Below the pieces are notes generated by a model. The model ran no database searches and had not been told where the DNA came from. It was given only the letters and a program-made list of their open reading frames with translations. A DNA stretch of 47,352 nt from Acidobacteriota bacterium. GTDB taxonomy: Bacteria > Acidobacteriota > Terriglobia > Acidiferrales > UBA7541. Where the stretch lies: contig QHYK01000077.1 of the NCBI GenBank assembly GCA_003224085.1, positions 1-47,352 on the forward strand, read 5' to 3'. A program made the translations under genes and the position numbers. How positions within the stretch are numbered: the first letter of the stretch is position 1; every line of letters begins with the position of its first letter. This document shows positions 16,891 to 26,751 of this stretch, one piece after another.

Positions 16891-17965
16891 GGATTACCTA
16901 GCCTATGCTGCTTCTGGATGAGTAGTTAAGAAAACCGAACGATTGCTTCCTGCGCCTAAGCGGATGTGGCTGGACCACCACGTCTACATCGAGCGAGTGA
17001 AAAATCAACAGCCCCGCAACCCGGATAGAAGACTGGGGACGATGCGCTCCCGCCAAACTTCGAACATTTGCGTCACCTCTAAATCTGTGAGCACCAAGCG
17101 GACTGCGCGACTCACTTGTTGACAATGTAAGGCTGGAGTCTACAAACTGGCCGGACTCTGGGTTCGTTCAACTAACCGGTTGTTTTAGCTTCAAACGTGA
17201 CACGGCGAGGGATGGAATGATTCCCTCGCAGTTTGCTTAAGTGCCGCTCGGATGAGTGCTGGCAGAGTGAAGAAGGTGCGGGATCATCAATTCCCGCGCT
17301 CGTTGGACCTTCCGCAGGAGCGAGCGGTTTGTGCTTCGGCTGGGCGAGAAAACCCGCGCAACTACGACAAAAACTTCCTTTCCGACCGAGGTCAGAACGT
17401 AGCACAGTCCCAAATCCAGGGAAAGCAGGGTTTTTCCTGATTTTCTATTTTTTTTTTTTGTCTTAGTTCCTTTAAAATTCATGATGCTCTTCGGCGAGGG
17501 TACAGCGAATCTTCGCAACCTTGCCAGCATTCCGCCCACGCGGATATAAAGGTTTTACCTGATTGCTGGGCGCGTTCCGCCGCTACGCCCACCTTATTTC
17601 CCTAAATCGGTCCCGTGGGCGCAGGCAAAGGGCCGCCCTTTGTCAGTTGGCATCTTCGCTGAAAACGACCGGGATCTGGCAAATGAAGATGATCAAGAGG
17701 AGACTGTTCGGCGGACTCCCGTTTGGAAAACGAGATGCGCCTGTAAGTGTGTGCACCAACGCCAAGTTCCCGGAAGGCGCTTCTTAAAGTACTTCTGGTC
17801 CTTTTCCAGATCCCTTCTGACTATTCGCGCTTCACAATACGATGGATCCCCGCAGAACCACTTCCGCAGGAACGCCATTGAGGCTTTGGTGCGCCTGTTA
17901 TAGACTTCGCGTTTTTGCCGCTTTTTTGGCCGTGCTTGCCCGCTAAGTCCGTAATGGAGGAGTGC
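16891..17965. other. 1.1-kb region without a recognisable gene
   Basis: Open frames here are short, have no family resemblance and overlap on both strands. CAGG (17417-17420) pairs with CCTG (17436-17439), and AAA with TTT inside it; a run of about twelve T follows from 17449, so this may be an orphan intrinsic terminator on the plus strand. The right end carries GGAGG (17956-17960), the ribosome site of the symporter. It probably holds the divergent promoters of the kinase and the sugar locus, plus old decayed sequence. Confidence 0.4.
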
Positions 17966-19645
17966 ATGCTCTTCGCTTCGTTGGTTGAGACCGGTCACCG
18001 GGCTCTTGCAACCCCTGACATCGTTATCATCGCGTTCTACTTCGCGCTGGTGTTTGGCATTGGCATTTACTTTGCCCGTCGGAAACGAACCTCCGAGGAG
18101 TACTTTCTCGCCGGACGTGACGTTGGCTGGTTCTTCATTGGCGCGTCTTTGTTCGTCTCCAACATTTCCACGGAGCATTTTATCGGTCTGTCGGGCACTG
18201 GTGCTTCCTCCGGCCTCGCGGTAGGCCATTTTGAATGGCTGGCGTGCCTCATTCTGCTGATTCTCGGCTGGGTCTTCGTGCCTTTCTATCTGCGCAGCAA
18301 CGTTTTCACCATGCCGGAGTTCCTCGAACGCCGATTCAACCGCCAGTCCGCTGTCTACCTGGCGGGCATCTCCATCATTGCTTATATTTTCACCAAGATC
18401 TCCGTCCAGCTGTACGCGGCCGGCGTGGTTCTCGAACGAGTCGCAGGCTGGAAGCTGTGGGAAACGGCCGTCGTTCTCGTCATCGCCACGGGCATTTACA
18501 CGGTTGCCGGCGGCTTGGCCGCGGTCATCTACACGGACACCGTCCAGACTTTAATCCTTATCACCGGCGCCGTCGCGCTTACCGTCATCGGCCTCACGCG
18601 AGTCGGCGGTCTCCAACATCTTCGCACCCTGGTCCCACCGGATTACTTCCACATGATTAAGCCTGCGTCGGACGCCAGCTTTCCTTGGACCGGTATCTTC
18701 TTTGGCGCGCCGATTCTAGGCATTTGGTATTGGTGTACCGATCAGGTGATCGTCCAGCGCGTGCTCTCTGCCCGCGATGAAGGCCACGCCAAAGCGGGAA
18801 CTATTTTTGCCGGCTTCCTCAAGATCCTGCCCGTCTTCATACTGGTCCTCCCCGGAATCATCGCTTTCGCCTTGTTTCCCGAGCAGGTAAAAAAGCCGGA
18901 CTTCGCCTACCCCACGCTGGTTCTCAATCTTTTGCCTGTTGGTCTTGTCGGCCTGGTCATGGCCGCATTGCTTGCCGCAGTAATGGGCGCGATGAGTTCG
19001 GTCTTCAACTCCGCTTCGACTCTCGTGACGCTCGACTTCTACAAAAAAATTCGCCCGCAGTCCTCGGAAAATCAGTTGGTGAATTTCGGCCGCATCGCCA
19101 CTGGTATTATGGTTTTGCTGGGCCTGCTCTGGGTTCCTTTCATCCACTACATCAGCAGTCAGCTGTACATCTATCTGCAGAGCGTCCAGGCCTATATTAG
19201 CCCGCCGATCGCCGCCTGCTTTGTCCTGGGAATTTTGTGGCCGCGCCTGAATGGGGCAGGCGCCATCACCTCCCTCCTCACGGGATTTGTGCTGGGAGCT
19301 GCTCGATTCATCCTGGAATTGGCCGATCGCGCAGGCAGCAGCCATTTTACTTCTCCCCTCGCCCGCTGGTTCATTGATATGAACTTCCTCCACTACGCCA
19401 TCTTCATGTTTGTGGTTTGCTCCGTCGTGCTCATAGGCGTCAGCCTGACGGCCCCAGCTCCCGAGCGCAAGCGCCTCGCTGGCCTGACTTTTGCGACGGT
19501 GGACGACAAAATTGAGACCATCGCCGTCGGCGGCCCGCCCATGCGCAAACCTGCGAAGGAAACACCCGCGGAGCATGCCATCAACATGGCCTTCAGCCTG
19601 TTGTTGCTTGGCGCGGTCGTCGGACTGTGGATTTATTTCCGATAG
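17966..19645 (+). CDS. sodium:solute symporter, SSS family (SGLT-like)
   Basis: A protein of 559 residues from the ATG five bases after GGAGG; in-frame starts at 17915 and 17954 have no better site. About 13-14 hydrophobic membrane segments alternate with short loops. Family features include the first-helix region IAFYFALVFGIGIYFARRK, the conserved SEEYFLAGRDVGWFFIGASL, and GLSGTGASSGLAVGHFEWLA. Bacterial members of this sub-branch (vSGLT-like) take up sugars with sodium. Its position just upstream of a GH31 glucosidase suggests uptake of glucose or a related monosaccharide released outside, but specificity is not readable. A 181-residue unknown protein starts 20 bases later, so the genes probably form one transcript. 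Confidence 0.92.
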   Translation: MLFASLVETGHRALATPDIVIIAFYFALVFGIGIYFARRKRTSEEYFLAGRDVGWFFIGASLFVSNISTEHFIGLSGTGASSGLAVGHFEWLACLILLILGWVFVPFYLRSNVFTMPEFLERRFNRQSAVYLAGISIIAYIFTKISVQLYAAGVVLERVAGWKLWETAVVLVIATGIYTVAGGLAAVIYTDTVQTLILITGAVALTVIGLTRVGGLQHLRTLVPPDYFHMIKPASDASFPWTGIFFGAPILGIWYWCTDQVIVQRVLSARDEGHAKAGTIFAGFLKILPVFILVLPGIIAFALFPEQVKKPDFAYPTLVLNLLPVGLVGLVMAALLAAVMGAMSSVFNSASTLVTLDFYKKIRPQSSENQLVNFGRIATGIMVLLGLLWVPFIHYISSQLYIYLQSVQAYISPPIAACFVLGILWPRLNGAGAITSLLTGFVLGAARFILELADRAGSSHFTSPLARWFIDMNFLHYAIFMFVVCSVVLIGVSLTAPAPERKRLAGLTFATVDDKIETIAVGGPPMRKPAKETPAEHAINMAFSLLLLGAVVGLWIYFR

Positions 19646-19665
19646 CAGAGCGGAGAACCAGTTCG

Positions 19666-20211
19666 ATGACTACTGGCTCTATTCGGGTTTTGAAGCCCAA
19701 CGTAAGTCAGGAGCAGGCGCTGCACGCCTTTTCCCCTGCCGGGCCCTCCGCTCTGTATTGGCGGATTCGCAGCGGGCCTTTGCGCCGCATCGCCGAGGTC
19801 TACGTGCAATATTTCCTGTTTCATGTGAAGTGCGGAAACGCGCGGTCACGCATTTTCGCGATGGACGCTGTGGATGGCTCTCTGGACTTGTTCGAATTTC
19901 CCCGAGTCCCGGAGGATGACGAATTGGAGGCGCGCGGCAGTCGCAATCGCCTGGCGGCCTCACTGAGTGAGAAGCAAGCTGCCGAGCTTCTTCGCGAAAA
20001 GGCTTTGCGCGTGATTTTTCAACAAGGATTCTTCCACCTTCACGATGTCCATCTCGAGATCTCACTTGTGCCTTGCGAGCTCCACCTGCCGTATTGGCTT
20101 GGTTTCTATGGCCGCGAGAACTCTGTAAGCTGCCGCGTGATGGATGCCGTGAGGCGGCGGATCGAAGGCGCGAAGGCATCGGTATTTTTCGAACATTGGC
20201 TCGCAGCTTGA
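19666..20211 (+). CDS. conserved hypothetical protein in the sugar locus
   Basis: A protein of 181 residues starting MTTGSIRVLKP; the open frame extends back to 19627 but would overlap the symporter gene. It has no signal peptide or membrane helix. It contains YWRIRSGPLRRIAEVYVQYF near residue 30-50, a DAVDGSLDLFEF stretch, an Arg/Lys-rich middle, and PYWLGFYG followed by MDAVRRRIEG at the C-terminus. I do not recognise a domain with known function. It is soluble and cytoplasmic by composition. The 20-base gap after the symporter suggests co-transcription. Confidence 0.7.
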   Translation: MTTGSIRVLKPNVSQEQALHAFSPAGPSALYWRIRSGPLRRIAEVYVQYFLFHVKCGNARSRIFAMDAVDGSLDLFEFPRVPEDDELEARGSRNRLAASLSEKQAAELLREKALRVIFQQGFFHLHDVHLEISLVPCELHLPYWLGFYGRENSVSCRVMDAVRRRIEGAKASVFFEHWLAA

Positions 20212-20233
20212 CGAAAACCGGCAAGCACGTCAA

Positions 20234-20258
20234 GTTCTTGTCAATTCTTGTCAAGAAC
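20234..20258. promoter_or_regulatory. inverted/direct repeat upstream of the GH31 gene
   Basis: GTTCTTG (20234-20240) and CAAGAAC (20252-20258) form a seven-base inverted repeat. Overlapping it, TTCTTGTCAA occurs twice in tandem (20235-20244, 20245-20254). It lies about 50 bases before the GH31 ribosome site and could be an operator or a short hairpin. The regulator is unknown. Confidence 0.35.
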
Positions 20259-20306
20259 CAAACGCAGCAAAGCCTTTCACTCCCTTCCAACATCAGGAGG
20301 ATGGAC

Positions 20307-22763
20307 ATGAGACCGCTGGTTCGACGTATAGGAATAGGGTTGCTCGCTTGCGCCCTGGGCAGCACGGCCGCGCCTGCGCAGGGCTGGCAGCACATTGGCA
20401 AAGTAGAACGAGTCGAGAAATTCCGCGACGGTCTCCAGGATGGCATGGAGTTGACTGCCGCCGCGGCTAAAGTGCGGATTACAGAGGTCTACAACGGCAT
20501 TCTGCGCGTGCGCGTCGCTCCCATCGGCCGCTTTCCTAAGGATTTTTCGTGGGCCATCGCTGAAACGCCTTTGAACTATATAAGCGGCCCTGTCCAGATC
20601 CAGGATGGAAAAGATGAAGTCAAGATGACCGCCGGCTCTGTCAACGTGCTTGTAACGAAGTCTCCCCTTCTCATTACCTTTGCTGACGCTTCCGGCAACG
20701 TCTTGCTCGCCGACGAGCCTGGCCGGCCCATGGCCTGGAATGGCTCGCGTGTTCATGTCTGGAAGAAAATGCCGCCCGATGAAAATTACTATGGTCTTGG
20801 AGACAAAGCCGGGCCAATGAACCGCCGCAACCGCGCTTTTGCCAACTGGAACACTGACGAATTCGGGTGGCAGGAATCCTCCGACCCGCTCTACAAAACC
20901 ATTCCCTTCTTTATCGGATTGCGCAGCGGCCTGGCTTACGGCGTTTTCTTTGACAACTCCTATCGAAGCTCTTTCGATTTTGGCAAGGAATCGCGCGACT
21001 ACTTTTCGTTTGGCGCCGAGGGGGGCGAACTGAACTATTACTTCATCGCCGGACCCGAGCCAAAAAAAGTCGTGGAACAATACACGGCCCTTACTGGGCG
21101 CGCGCCCTTGCCTCCGCTTTGGACCCTTGGCTATCAGCAATGCCGCTACAGCTATTATCCGGAATCTCGCGCCCGCGAGATTGTCAAAACGCTTCGGGAC
21201 AAGAAAATCCCCGCTGACACCATTTATTTCGACATTGACTATCAGCAGGGCTACGCCCCTTTCACCATCAACCGCGAGTACTTCCCGACTTTCGAAAAGA
21301 TGATTGCCGATTTTCGCGCCCAGGGTTTTCACACCATTCTCATCACTGACCTGCACATCAAGAAAGATCCGGACCACGGGTATGCGCCCTACGATTCCGG
21401 CATCAAGAACGATGTGTTCGTGAAGAACCCCGACGGCTCGATTTACGCAGGCAAAGTATGGCCGGGTGACAGCGTCTTCCCCGATTTCACTTTGACTCGC
21501 GTGCGCGATTGGTGGGGAGGTTTGTACAAGAATTTCGTTGCCATGGGCGCCGCCGGCTTCTGGAACGACATGAATGAGCCTTCCGTCTTTTCCCGCGCCG
21601 ACAAAACCATGCCCCTCGACACCGTACATCGCCTGGATGACGGCACCACCGTGGATCATCGTGCGGCTCATAACATTTTCGGCATGGAAAACGCCCGCGC
21701 CACCTACGAGGGCTTGTTGAAACTGCAGGCTGGCGAGCGCCCCTTCGTGCTTACGCGCGCGGCCTTCTCCGGGGCGCAGCGTTATGCCGCCACTTGGACG
21801 GGCGACAACAGCAGCACCTGGAATCATGTGAAGATGAGCACCCCCATGCTGATGAGCATGGGCATTTCAGGCATGCCATTGGTCGGAAACGACATCGGCG
21901 GCTTCGCCGGTTCTCCCACCCCTGATTTGTTGACGCGCTGGTTCGAAGTCGGCTCGCTCAATCCGATTTATCGCGACCACACTGCCAAGGGCACCGCCGA
22001 TCAAGAACCTTGGGTTCACGGCCCGGAACATGAAGCCATTCGCCGGAAATACATCGAGCTGCGCTACCGCCTGATGCCATACCTTTATACGGCCATCGAG
22101 GAGACCGCGCGAACCGGTATTCCTGTGATGCGTCCTCTTTTCCTTGAATATCCGCAGGCCCCGGAGTTTTACGGTGACGACCGCGATTTTCTGTTCGGCC
22201 GCGATCTGCTTGTTGCTCCCGTGACTACGGAAATGTTGGACGCTGAAGAGGTGGCTCTTCCACCTGGCGATTGGTATGACTTTTGGAGTGGCGCGAGGCA
22301 TGCTCATGACGAAAAAATCCAGCTCCACCCCCGCTTGGATGAAATGCCGCTCTATGTGCGCGCCGGAGCAATTGTTCCCATGCAATCTGTGGTTCAGAAT
22401 ACCGGCGAAACTCCCGACGGCCCGCTTCAGTTACACATTTATCCCGGAGAAGACTGCCGCGGCTCACTTTACCAGGACGACGGCCATTCCTTTGCCTATC
22501 AGAAGGGCGAAGTCCTGCGCATCCATTACTCCTGCGCTGTCTCGCCCTCCTCGATCTCGATTGCGAGCGGCGTCGAAAAGAATAGGTATAAGCCTTGGTG
22601 GAATAGCTCGGCGTTGACTGTATACGGCGCCGCCGGCACTCCAAAGGAAGTTCGTATCAATGACCGCCCGGTTCAGGACTGGCGCTTTGACAGCCAGGCG
22701 CATACCGTCGCGCTCACTGTGCCCGACGGGGTAAAAAATTGGAGCGTTCGGATCGCATTCTGA
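20307..22763 (+). CDS. secreted GH31 alpha-glucosidase
   Basis: A protein of 818 residues. AGGAGG (20295-20300) lies directly against an ATG at 20301 and six bases before the ATG at 20307, so the latter is chosen. A signal peptide (about 1-25, ending STAAPAQG) indicates export. The N-terminal beta-sandwich domain is followed by a (beta/alpha)8 barrel with YFDIDYQQGY. The nucleophile Asp421 is in FWNDMNEPSVF, the conserved RAAFSGAQRYAATWTGDN carries the acid/base Asp500, and GFAGSPTPDLLTRW follows. C-terminal beta domains close the protein. GH31 enzymes of this layout release glucose from alpha-linked oligosaccharides; alpha-xylosidase or related activities cannot be excluded. With the symporter it makes a periplasmic cleave-and-import pair. 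Confidence 0.93.
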   Translation: MRPLVRRIGIGLLACALGSTAAPAQGWQHIGKVERVEKFRDGLQDGMELTAAAAKVRITEVYNGILRVRVAPIGRFPKDFSWAIAETPLNYISGPVQIQDGKDEVKMTAGSVNVLVTKSPLLITFADASGNVLLADEPGRPMAWNGSRVHVWKKMPPDENYYGLGDKAGPMNRRNRAFANWNTDEFGWQESSDPLYKTIPFFIGLRSGLAYGVFFDNSYRSSFDFGKESRDYFSFGAEGGELNYYFIAGPEPKKVVEQYTALTGRAPLPPLWTLGYQQCRYSYYPESRAREIVKTLRDKKIPADTIYFDIDYQQGYAPFTINREYFPTFEKMIADFRAQGFHTILITDLHIKKDPDHGYAPYDSGIKNDVFVKNPDGSIYAGKVWPGDSVFPDFTLTRVRDWWGGLYKNFVAMGAAGFWNDMNEPSVFSRADKTMPLDTVHRLDDGTTVDHRAAHNIFGMENARATYEGLLKLQAGERPFVLTRAAFSGAQRYAATWTGDNSSTWNHVKMSTPMLMSMGISGMPLVGNDIGGFAGSPTPDLLTRWFEVGSLNPIYRDHTAKGTADQEPWVHGPEHEAIRRKYIELRYRLMPYLYTAIEETARTGIPVMRPLFLEYPQAPEFYGDDRDFLFGRDLLVAPVTTEMLDAEEVALPPGDWYDFWSGARHAHDEKIQLHPRLDEMPLYVRAGAIVPMQSVVQNTGETPDGPLQLHIYPGEDCRGSLYQDDGHSFAYQKGEVLRIHYSCAVSPSSISIASGVEKNRYKPWWNSSALTVYGAAGTPKEVRINDRPVQDWRFDSQAHTVALTVPDGVKNWSVRIAF

Positions 22764-22768
22764 TTGTT

Positions 22769-24800
22769 TTAGGCGTTTTTAGTTAACAAAAAAAATGGAA
22801 AGCGTTGTGCCGGCACAGAAATATGCAGCTCACTTCGCGTCAGCTCTGCTTTTGCTCCGCCAAGAAGCCTCGAAAGCGCCACAGCATTTTGCATTGGCGT
22901 TCCCTTTAGCGAAATCTGCAGCTCTCAGGCTCGATCTGAATTATTAAAAGCAACCACAACCCGCTCTTCCTCCGACTCGCGCAGAAAAAACATACGCGTT
23001 CTCATCCGAAGCGAGATGCCAGAGTTGGCCTCCGCGAAGCGCGGCATGTTCGCGCCGAATCCGCAGCAATTCCTGGACATACGAGAAAACCTCCTGCTGT
23101 TCGCCGGTTCTCCCGGCTTGCGTGAAACCGTTATTCGTGTCTTCGGGCCATCCTCCGGTGAAAATCCCGCCGGTTGTCCGGGTCGCCGCCTCCCGGCATT
23201 CCAATCTCATCGCCGTAATAGATCTCCGGAATGCCGCGCAGAGTCAGCGTCAGCCCGAACGCCAGCTTCAATTTCGCCGAGGAACTCCCTTCGGCACTCG
23301 CAAAGCGTGGCACGTCGTGATTTGCAAAAAAAGGCACCAGCCAATCCGGGCGTGGATACAACGCATCGTGCCGCAACACGTCCGCGATGCGGCCCACGGG
23401 GGCGCTTCGCAGCAGCACATCGCGCAGGGCGAGAAACATGGGAAAGTCAAATACCGTAGACAGTCCGCTATCAATCCCGTCGTAGCGGCGCACTCCACCC
23501 ACAAAAAATGACGTCACGCTGGGATCGCGATGAAACACTTCCCCGATCGTCGTCAGATTCGAATAAACCCGCCGCAGCCCCGCATGCCAATACGCCCAAA
23601 ATTTCCGACCCACATAAGGAAACGTGTCAACCCGGTAGCCGTCCAAACCCGAAATCTCCGCCCACCAAAGACTGTTCTGCAGCAGATATTCTTCAACGAC
23701 GGGATTCTCCGTATTCATGTCGGGCAGAATTCCGAAAAACCACCGTCGGTGAGGTTCTGCTTCATCCATGCCGGAGCGTGCGGATCAACCAGCGATTCAA
23801 ACGGGTCGTTCGCGGCTGCTTGACCGCCGGGCTTGCCATAGAACGTTCCCTTCAGCGGCGAAAACGAATCCAGATGATGCTGCTTCGTGCCGTGAAACCA
23901 GTCTGGCAGGGGCGGATTCGTGACCCATGGATTCAGGGGGCCAACGTAGTTCGGCACGGCGTCAAAGAAAATCTTCACCTTCTCTTTGTGCGCCGCAGCC
24001 ACCAGGTCTTGGTAATCCTTCAGCGAACCCAGGTGGGGATCAACGGCGTACAAATCCACCGCGTCGGATCCGCGGTAATCCTGCGCCGCGCCATTCTTCA
24101 CCAACGGCGTGAGCCATAGAGTAGTCACGCCAAGCTCCTTCAGGTACGCCAGATGAATTTGGATTCCGTGCAAATCGCCGCCATGGTACGCGCGCGGCTT
24201 CGAACGGTCATGCGAGCCGGGCGCTTCCGCTGGCTGGTCATTGGTTGGGTCGCCGTTCGCGAAGCGGTCCGGCATAATCAGGTAAATCACGTCATCCGGC
24301 GAAAGCCCCTGAAACTTCCCCAGCGTGGGCGCGCGCGGTGAAAGCGGCAATTCGAAGGAGGTTGTTCCCTGTGGTGCCCAAAGCCGGCAAACCGATGTAC
24401 CTGGCTTGGTGTCCGCTCCGATCCTCAACCATACAAAAAGATAATTGCCGCCGGCAGATGCCGGTGTGCGCAAAACGCGCAGCGTCGGCAGATTGCACGA
24501 CACTTTCGTGGCTTCTAGCTCCTGCCCGGAGAGAAGCAGCATCAGTTCCGGCGTGAATCCCACCCACCAATTCGGAGGCTCGACCTTGGTTATCTTCACC
24601 GTCGAAGCGGAACATTCTGCCGCGGCCTTGCGCGCCGCGCCGCTCCGGCACGACAAGCAAACCAGCACGACGAAAATGCTTCTAGGAAGGCTGCGTTTCT
24701 GCGGATTGTTTTGAAGAGAAGCGGGGAGGTTTGTCACCGCAAGAGCATAGGAAAAAAAGCGGCGGATTCCAGTGTGCGGCCCACACTTCCTGTTCTGCAA
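22769..24800 (-). pseudogene. GH13 alpha-amylase-family enzyme broken by three frameshifts and a stop
   Basis: Read on the minus strand, the gene starts near 24800 with a possible signal segment (SIFVVLVCLSC) and a beta-sandwich region, then the barrel (DDVIYLIMPDRFANGDPTND, LGVTTLWLTPL). A one-base loss near 23742-23745 breaks DGxWFFGILPD. The next frame carries GLDGYRVDTF (nucleophile Asp), TIGEVF (acid Glu) and FFANHDVPRF. An extra base near 23165 breaks DNRRDF before GGWPEDTNNGF. An extra T in a T-run near 22987-22992 breaks AYVF before EEERVVVAFNNSD. Finally TGA at 22925-22927 replaces what looks like an Arg codon, and the C-terminal beta domain continues in frame to a normal stop at 22769-22771. 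Four lesions argue for true decay rather than one sequencing error. Function before loss: neopullulanase/cyclomaltodextrinase-like. Confidence 0.85.
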
Positions 24801-24817
24801 AACGGCCTGCTATTTCC

Positions 24818-25549
24818 TTACTTCTTAGTCGTTGTGAATATCAGCTCCCCGAAAGCCTCCGGCACATGAAAATTCGGCACCGGCGTCCTCGTGGGCCGCC
24901 ACGCCGAATAGAATCTCGGCTCCTTCGGTCCTTCCACGCGGTAAAAATTCACTCTCCACGTGGCAGCGGGATCAAACTTCGCCACAAGGCACTTCATAGG
25001 TATCGCCAGCTCCGCAATCCAGGTTTCCTGCCCCGTATCGAGCACCGCGCGCCGTTTCAATCCGCTCTTCAAGTCGTGTTTCTCTCCCGGAGCGATGTCC
25101 AGGTCAATCCAGAAACCGTTGGGGCTTACTTCGAATTCTTTGTATCGCCGCGGATTCGAACGATCCGGCTGCAAAAACGCCTCGGCTACGTCGCGCTCCC
25201 AGAGTTGGTCCCTTCGTCCGTTCCTCTCCGCATCGGGAAAGACGGTGATGCTGCGGTATCTTGCCCGAAAGCGCAGAAACAAAGTCTCTTGGGTCCATAG
25301 CAACCGCACCTCGGTCTCTCGTTCCGGGTCCACATTTTTCCCCCGCCAGTCCACCCTGAATCGCAATGGCACCGCACGCTCCCACGACGACGCGGCCGGG
25401 AACCCCTCCGCATCGCACGGCTCCGTCACTCGAACTGCGACTGCCCTTCCCTGCTTCGAGAGTTTGTCAATCTTCTTCATGTTTCCGCATGCCAGGAATC
25501 CCTGCCCCTTCGAATCGCGACACAACTGTTTGCGCACCACGTTCTTCAC
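24818..25549 (-). CDS. carbohydrate-binding family 9-like protein
   Basis: A protein of 243 residues; a second start at Met24 (about 25480) is equally possible. It shows the CBM9-like/DOMON-type beta-sandwich of Acidobacteriota proteins: VRLLWTQETLFLRFRARY, DVAEAFLQPD, KEFEVSPNGFWIDLDI, ELAIPMKCLV, RVNFYRVEG and FYSAWRPT. There is no clear signal peptide, which is unusual for a carbohydrate-binding module; some relatives are annotated only by fold. It lies 17 bases upstream of the broken GH13 gene on the same strand, so it was probably co-transcribed with it. Whether it still has a role after loss of that enzyme is unclear. Confidence 0.75.
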   Translation of the reverse strand: MKNVVRKQLCRDSKGQGFLACGNMKKIDKLSKQGRAVAVRVTEPCDAEGFPAASSWERAVPLRFRVDWRGKNVDPERETEVRLLWTQETLFLRFRARYRSITVFPDAERNGRRDQLWERDVAEAFLQPDRSNPRRYKEFEVSPNGFWIDLDIAPGEKHDLKSGLKRRAVLDTGQETWIAELAIPMKCLVAKFDPAATWRVNFYRVEGPKEPRFYSAWRPTRTPVPNFHVPEAFGELIFTTTKK

Positions 25550-25646
25550 TCCCGCCCGGCTCCTGCATTATGCCGTGCTAGCATCGAATTTGATTATCAG
25601 CTCAACCCTTCGGTCACATCACAGGGAGCAGCAGATCCACGGGAGT

Positions 25647-26471
25647 ATGGAAATGATCGAGCCGGTCAACCAGGAATTCTCAACGCCTGTGAAACGCACC
25701 CCGGACGAATTTAGATTTGTAAAGCTGCGTTGCCAGGGCGGCGTCGCGCGCATGACTCTTTCCCGCCCGGAGCACAATCTTCTCAACGAAGCCATGCTTC
25801 GCGAAATGGCGGACGGCATCAGCTACGCCGGCGAACGCGACGACGTCAAACTGATCGTTCTCGATTCCGCGTGCAAAGTGTTTTGCGGCGGCATCGACGT
25901 CGGCGAATACACCTCGCAGCGCGTCTTCCAGATGCTCGATGCCTTCCACGCCACCTTTTCCGGCATGCTAGAACTCGGCAAGCCGGTCGTCTGCGTCGTG
26001 AACGGTCCCGCCATCGGAGGCGGCGCGGAACTCGCCGCTTTCGGCGATCTCGTCATCGCCACGCCCAAAGCGCGATTCGCCCAACCGGAAATCAGCATCG
26101 GCGTTTTCCCTCCACTCGCGTCCACCATCTTGCCCTTCCTCGTTGGCCCCAAAATCGCTCTCGAACTGGTTTTGACTGGCGAACCCGTCACCGCCGAACG
26201 TGCGCTCGACCTGGGCATGGTCAATCGCCTCGTTCCGGAAGCCCAGCTCGAAAAAACCGTCGACGACATCGTGAATCGCATCGGCAGCCACTCGGGTCCT
26301 GTCCTCACCATGGCAAAAAAAGCTATTCTCGGTGGAATGGGCCTTTCTCTTCGCGACGGTCTCAAGCATTCTATGAACATTTTTCTTAATGAGCTCTACC
26401 GCCTCGAGGATTCCCAGGAAGGTTTGCGCGCTCTGGTCGAAAAACGCAAACCGAATTGGAAGAACCGGTGA
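25647..26471 (+). CDS. enoyl-CoA hydratase/isomerase family protein
   Basis: A protein of 274 residues from the ATG at 25647; the same frame is open back to 24960, but that part is antisense to the CBM9-like gene. The crotonase fold is shown by VARMTLSRPEHNLLNEAML and the oxyanion-hole segments FCGGIDVGEY and VNGPAIGGGAELAAFGDLVI. A Glu in QPEISIGVFPP is at a usual catalytic place, and the GLVNRLVP-type motif appears as MVNRLVP. The FPPLASTILP stretch is reminiscent of cyclohexa-1,5-dienecarbonyl-CoA hydratases, but specificity cannot be settled by eye. It stands alone and divergent from the CBM9-like gene, just upstream of the first B12 riboswitch. No other beta-oxidation genes are nearby. 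Confidence 0.88.
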   Translation: MEMIEPVNQEFSTPVKRTPDEFRFVKLRCQGGVARMTLSRPEHNLLNEAMLREMADGISYAGERDDVKLIVLDSACKVFCGGIDVGEYTSQRVFQMLDAFHATFSGMLELGKPVVCVVNGPAIGGGAELAAFGDLVIATPKARFAQPEISIGVFPPLASTILPFLVGPKIALELVLTGEPVTAERALDLGMVNRLVPEAQLEKTVDDIVNRIGSHSGPVLTMAKKAILGGMGLSLRDGLKHSMNIFLNELYRLEDSQEGLRALVEKRKPNWKNR

Positions 26472-26544
26472 GTTTTTTTGATCGCCGATGCAACCAGCTG
26501 CCAAACACAAACACTTGCGTTGACACTCCCACGCTCGCAGCTTA

Positions 26545-26695
26545 CACTGAATTTTCAATTGGCAGCCGGGGAAGCGGGGAAGGCCGTGCGAATCGGCCGC
26601 GGTCCCGCCACTGTGATCGGCTCGAGCAGCCGTAAGCCAGGCCACCCTCCCTTGGCGCAGAGGCCGGCGCCCTTCGCGAGAAAGGGCAAAGCCGG
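26545..26695 (+). ncRNA. cobalamin riboswitch upstream of btuFCD
   Basis: The aptamer core is recognisable: GGGGAAGGCCGTGCGAAT, then CGGTCCCGCCACTGTGA (the CCCGCCACTGT box), then AAGCCAGGCCACC (a variant of the AGCCAGGAGACC box). It lies between the hydratase gene and btuF. An intrinsic terminator follows directly, so binding of B12 is expected to favour termination. Exact ends are approximate. Confidence 0.85.
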
Positions 26696-26724
26696 AAGCC
26701 CCAGGCGTCTCGCGGGGCTTTTTT
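26696..26724 (+). terminator. expression-platform terminator of the first B12 riboswitch
   Basis: AAGCCCC (26696-26702) pairs with GGGGCTT (26714-26720), and the 3-prime arm runs into TTTT. It sits between the aptamer and btuF, the place expected for a transcription-terminating OFF switch. Confidence 0.75.
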
Positions 26725-26751
26725 GTTTGGAAGGAAATTCTCGCCGGAATC

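Noticed and set aside
22925-22927. Second selenocysteine candidate: TGA inside the C-terminal part of the GH13 gene
   Set aside because: The family has no Cys there, the context suggests CGA (Arg) to TGA, and the gene already has three frameshifts.
24960-25646. Upstream extension of the enoyl-CoA hydratase frame
   Set aside because: It lies opposite the CBM9-like gene and has no crotonase features; the domain begins after 25647.
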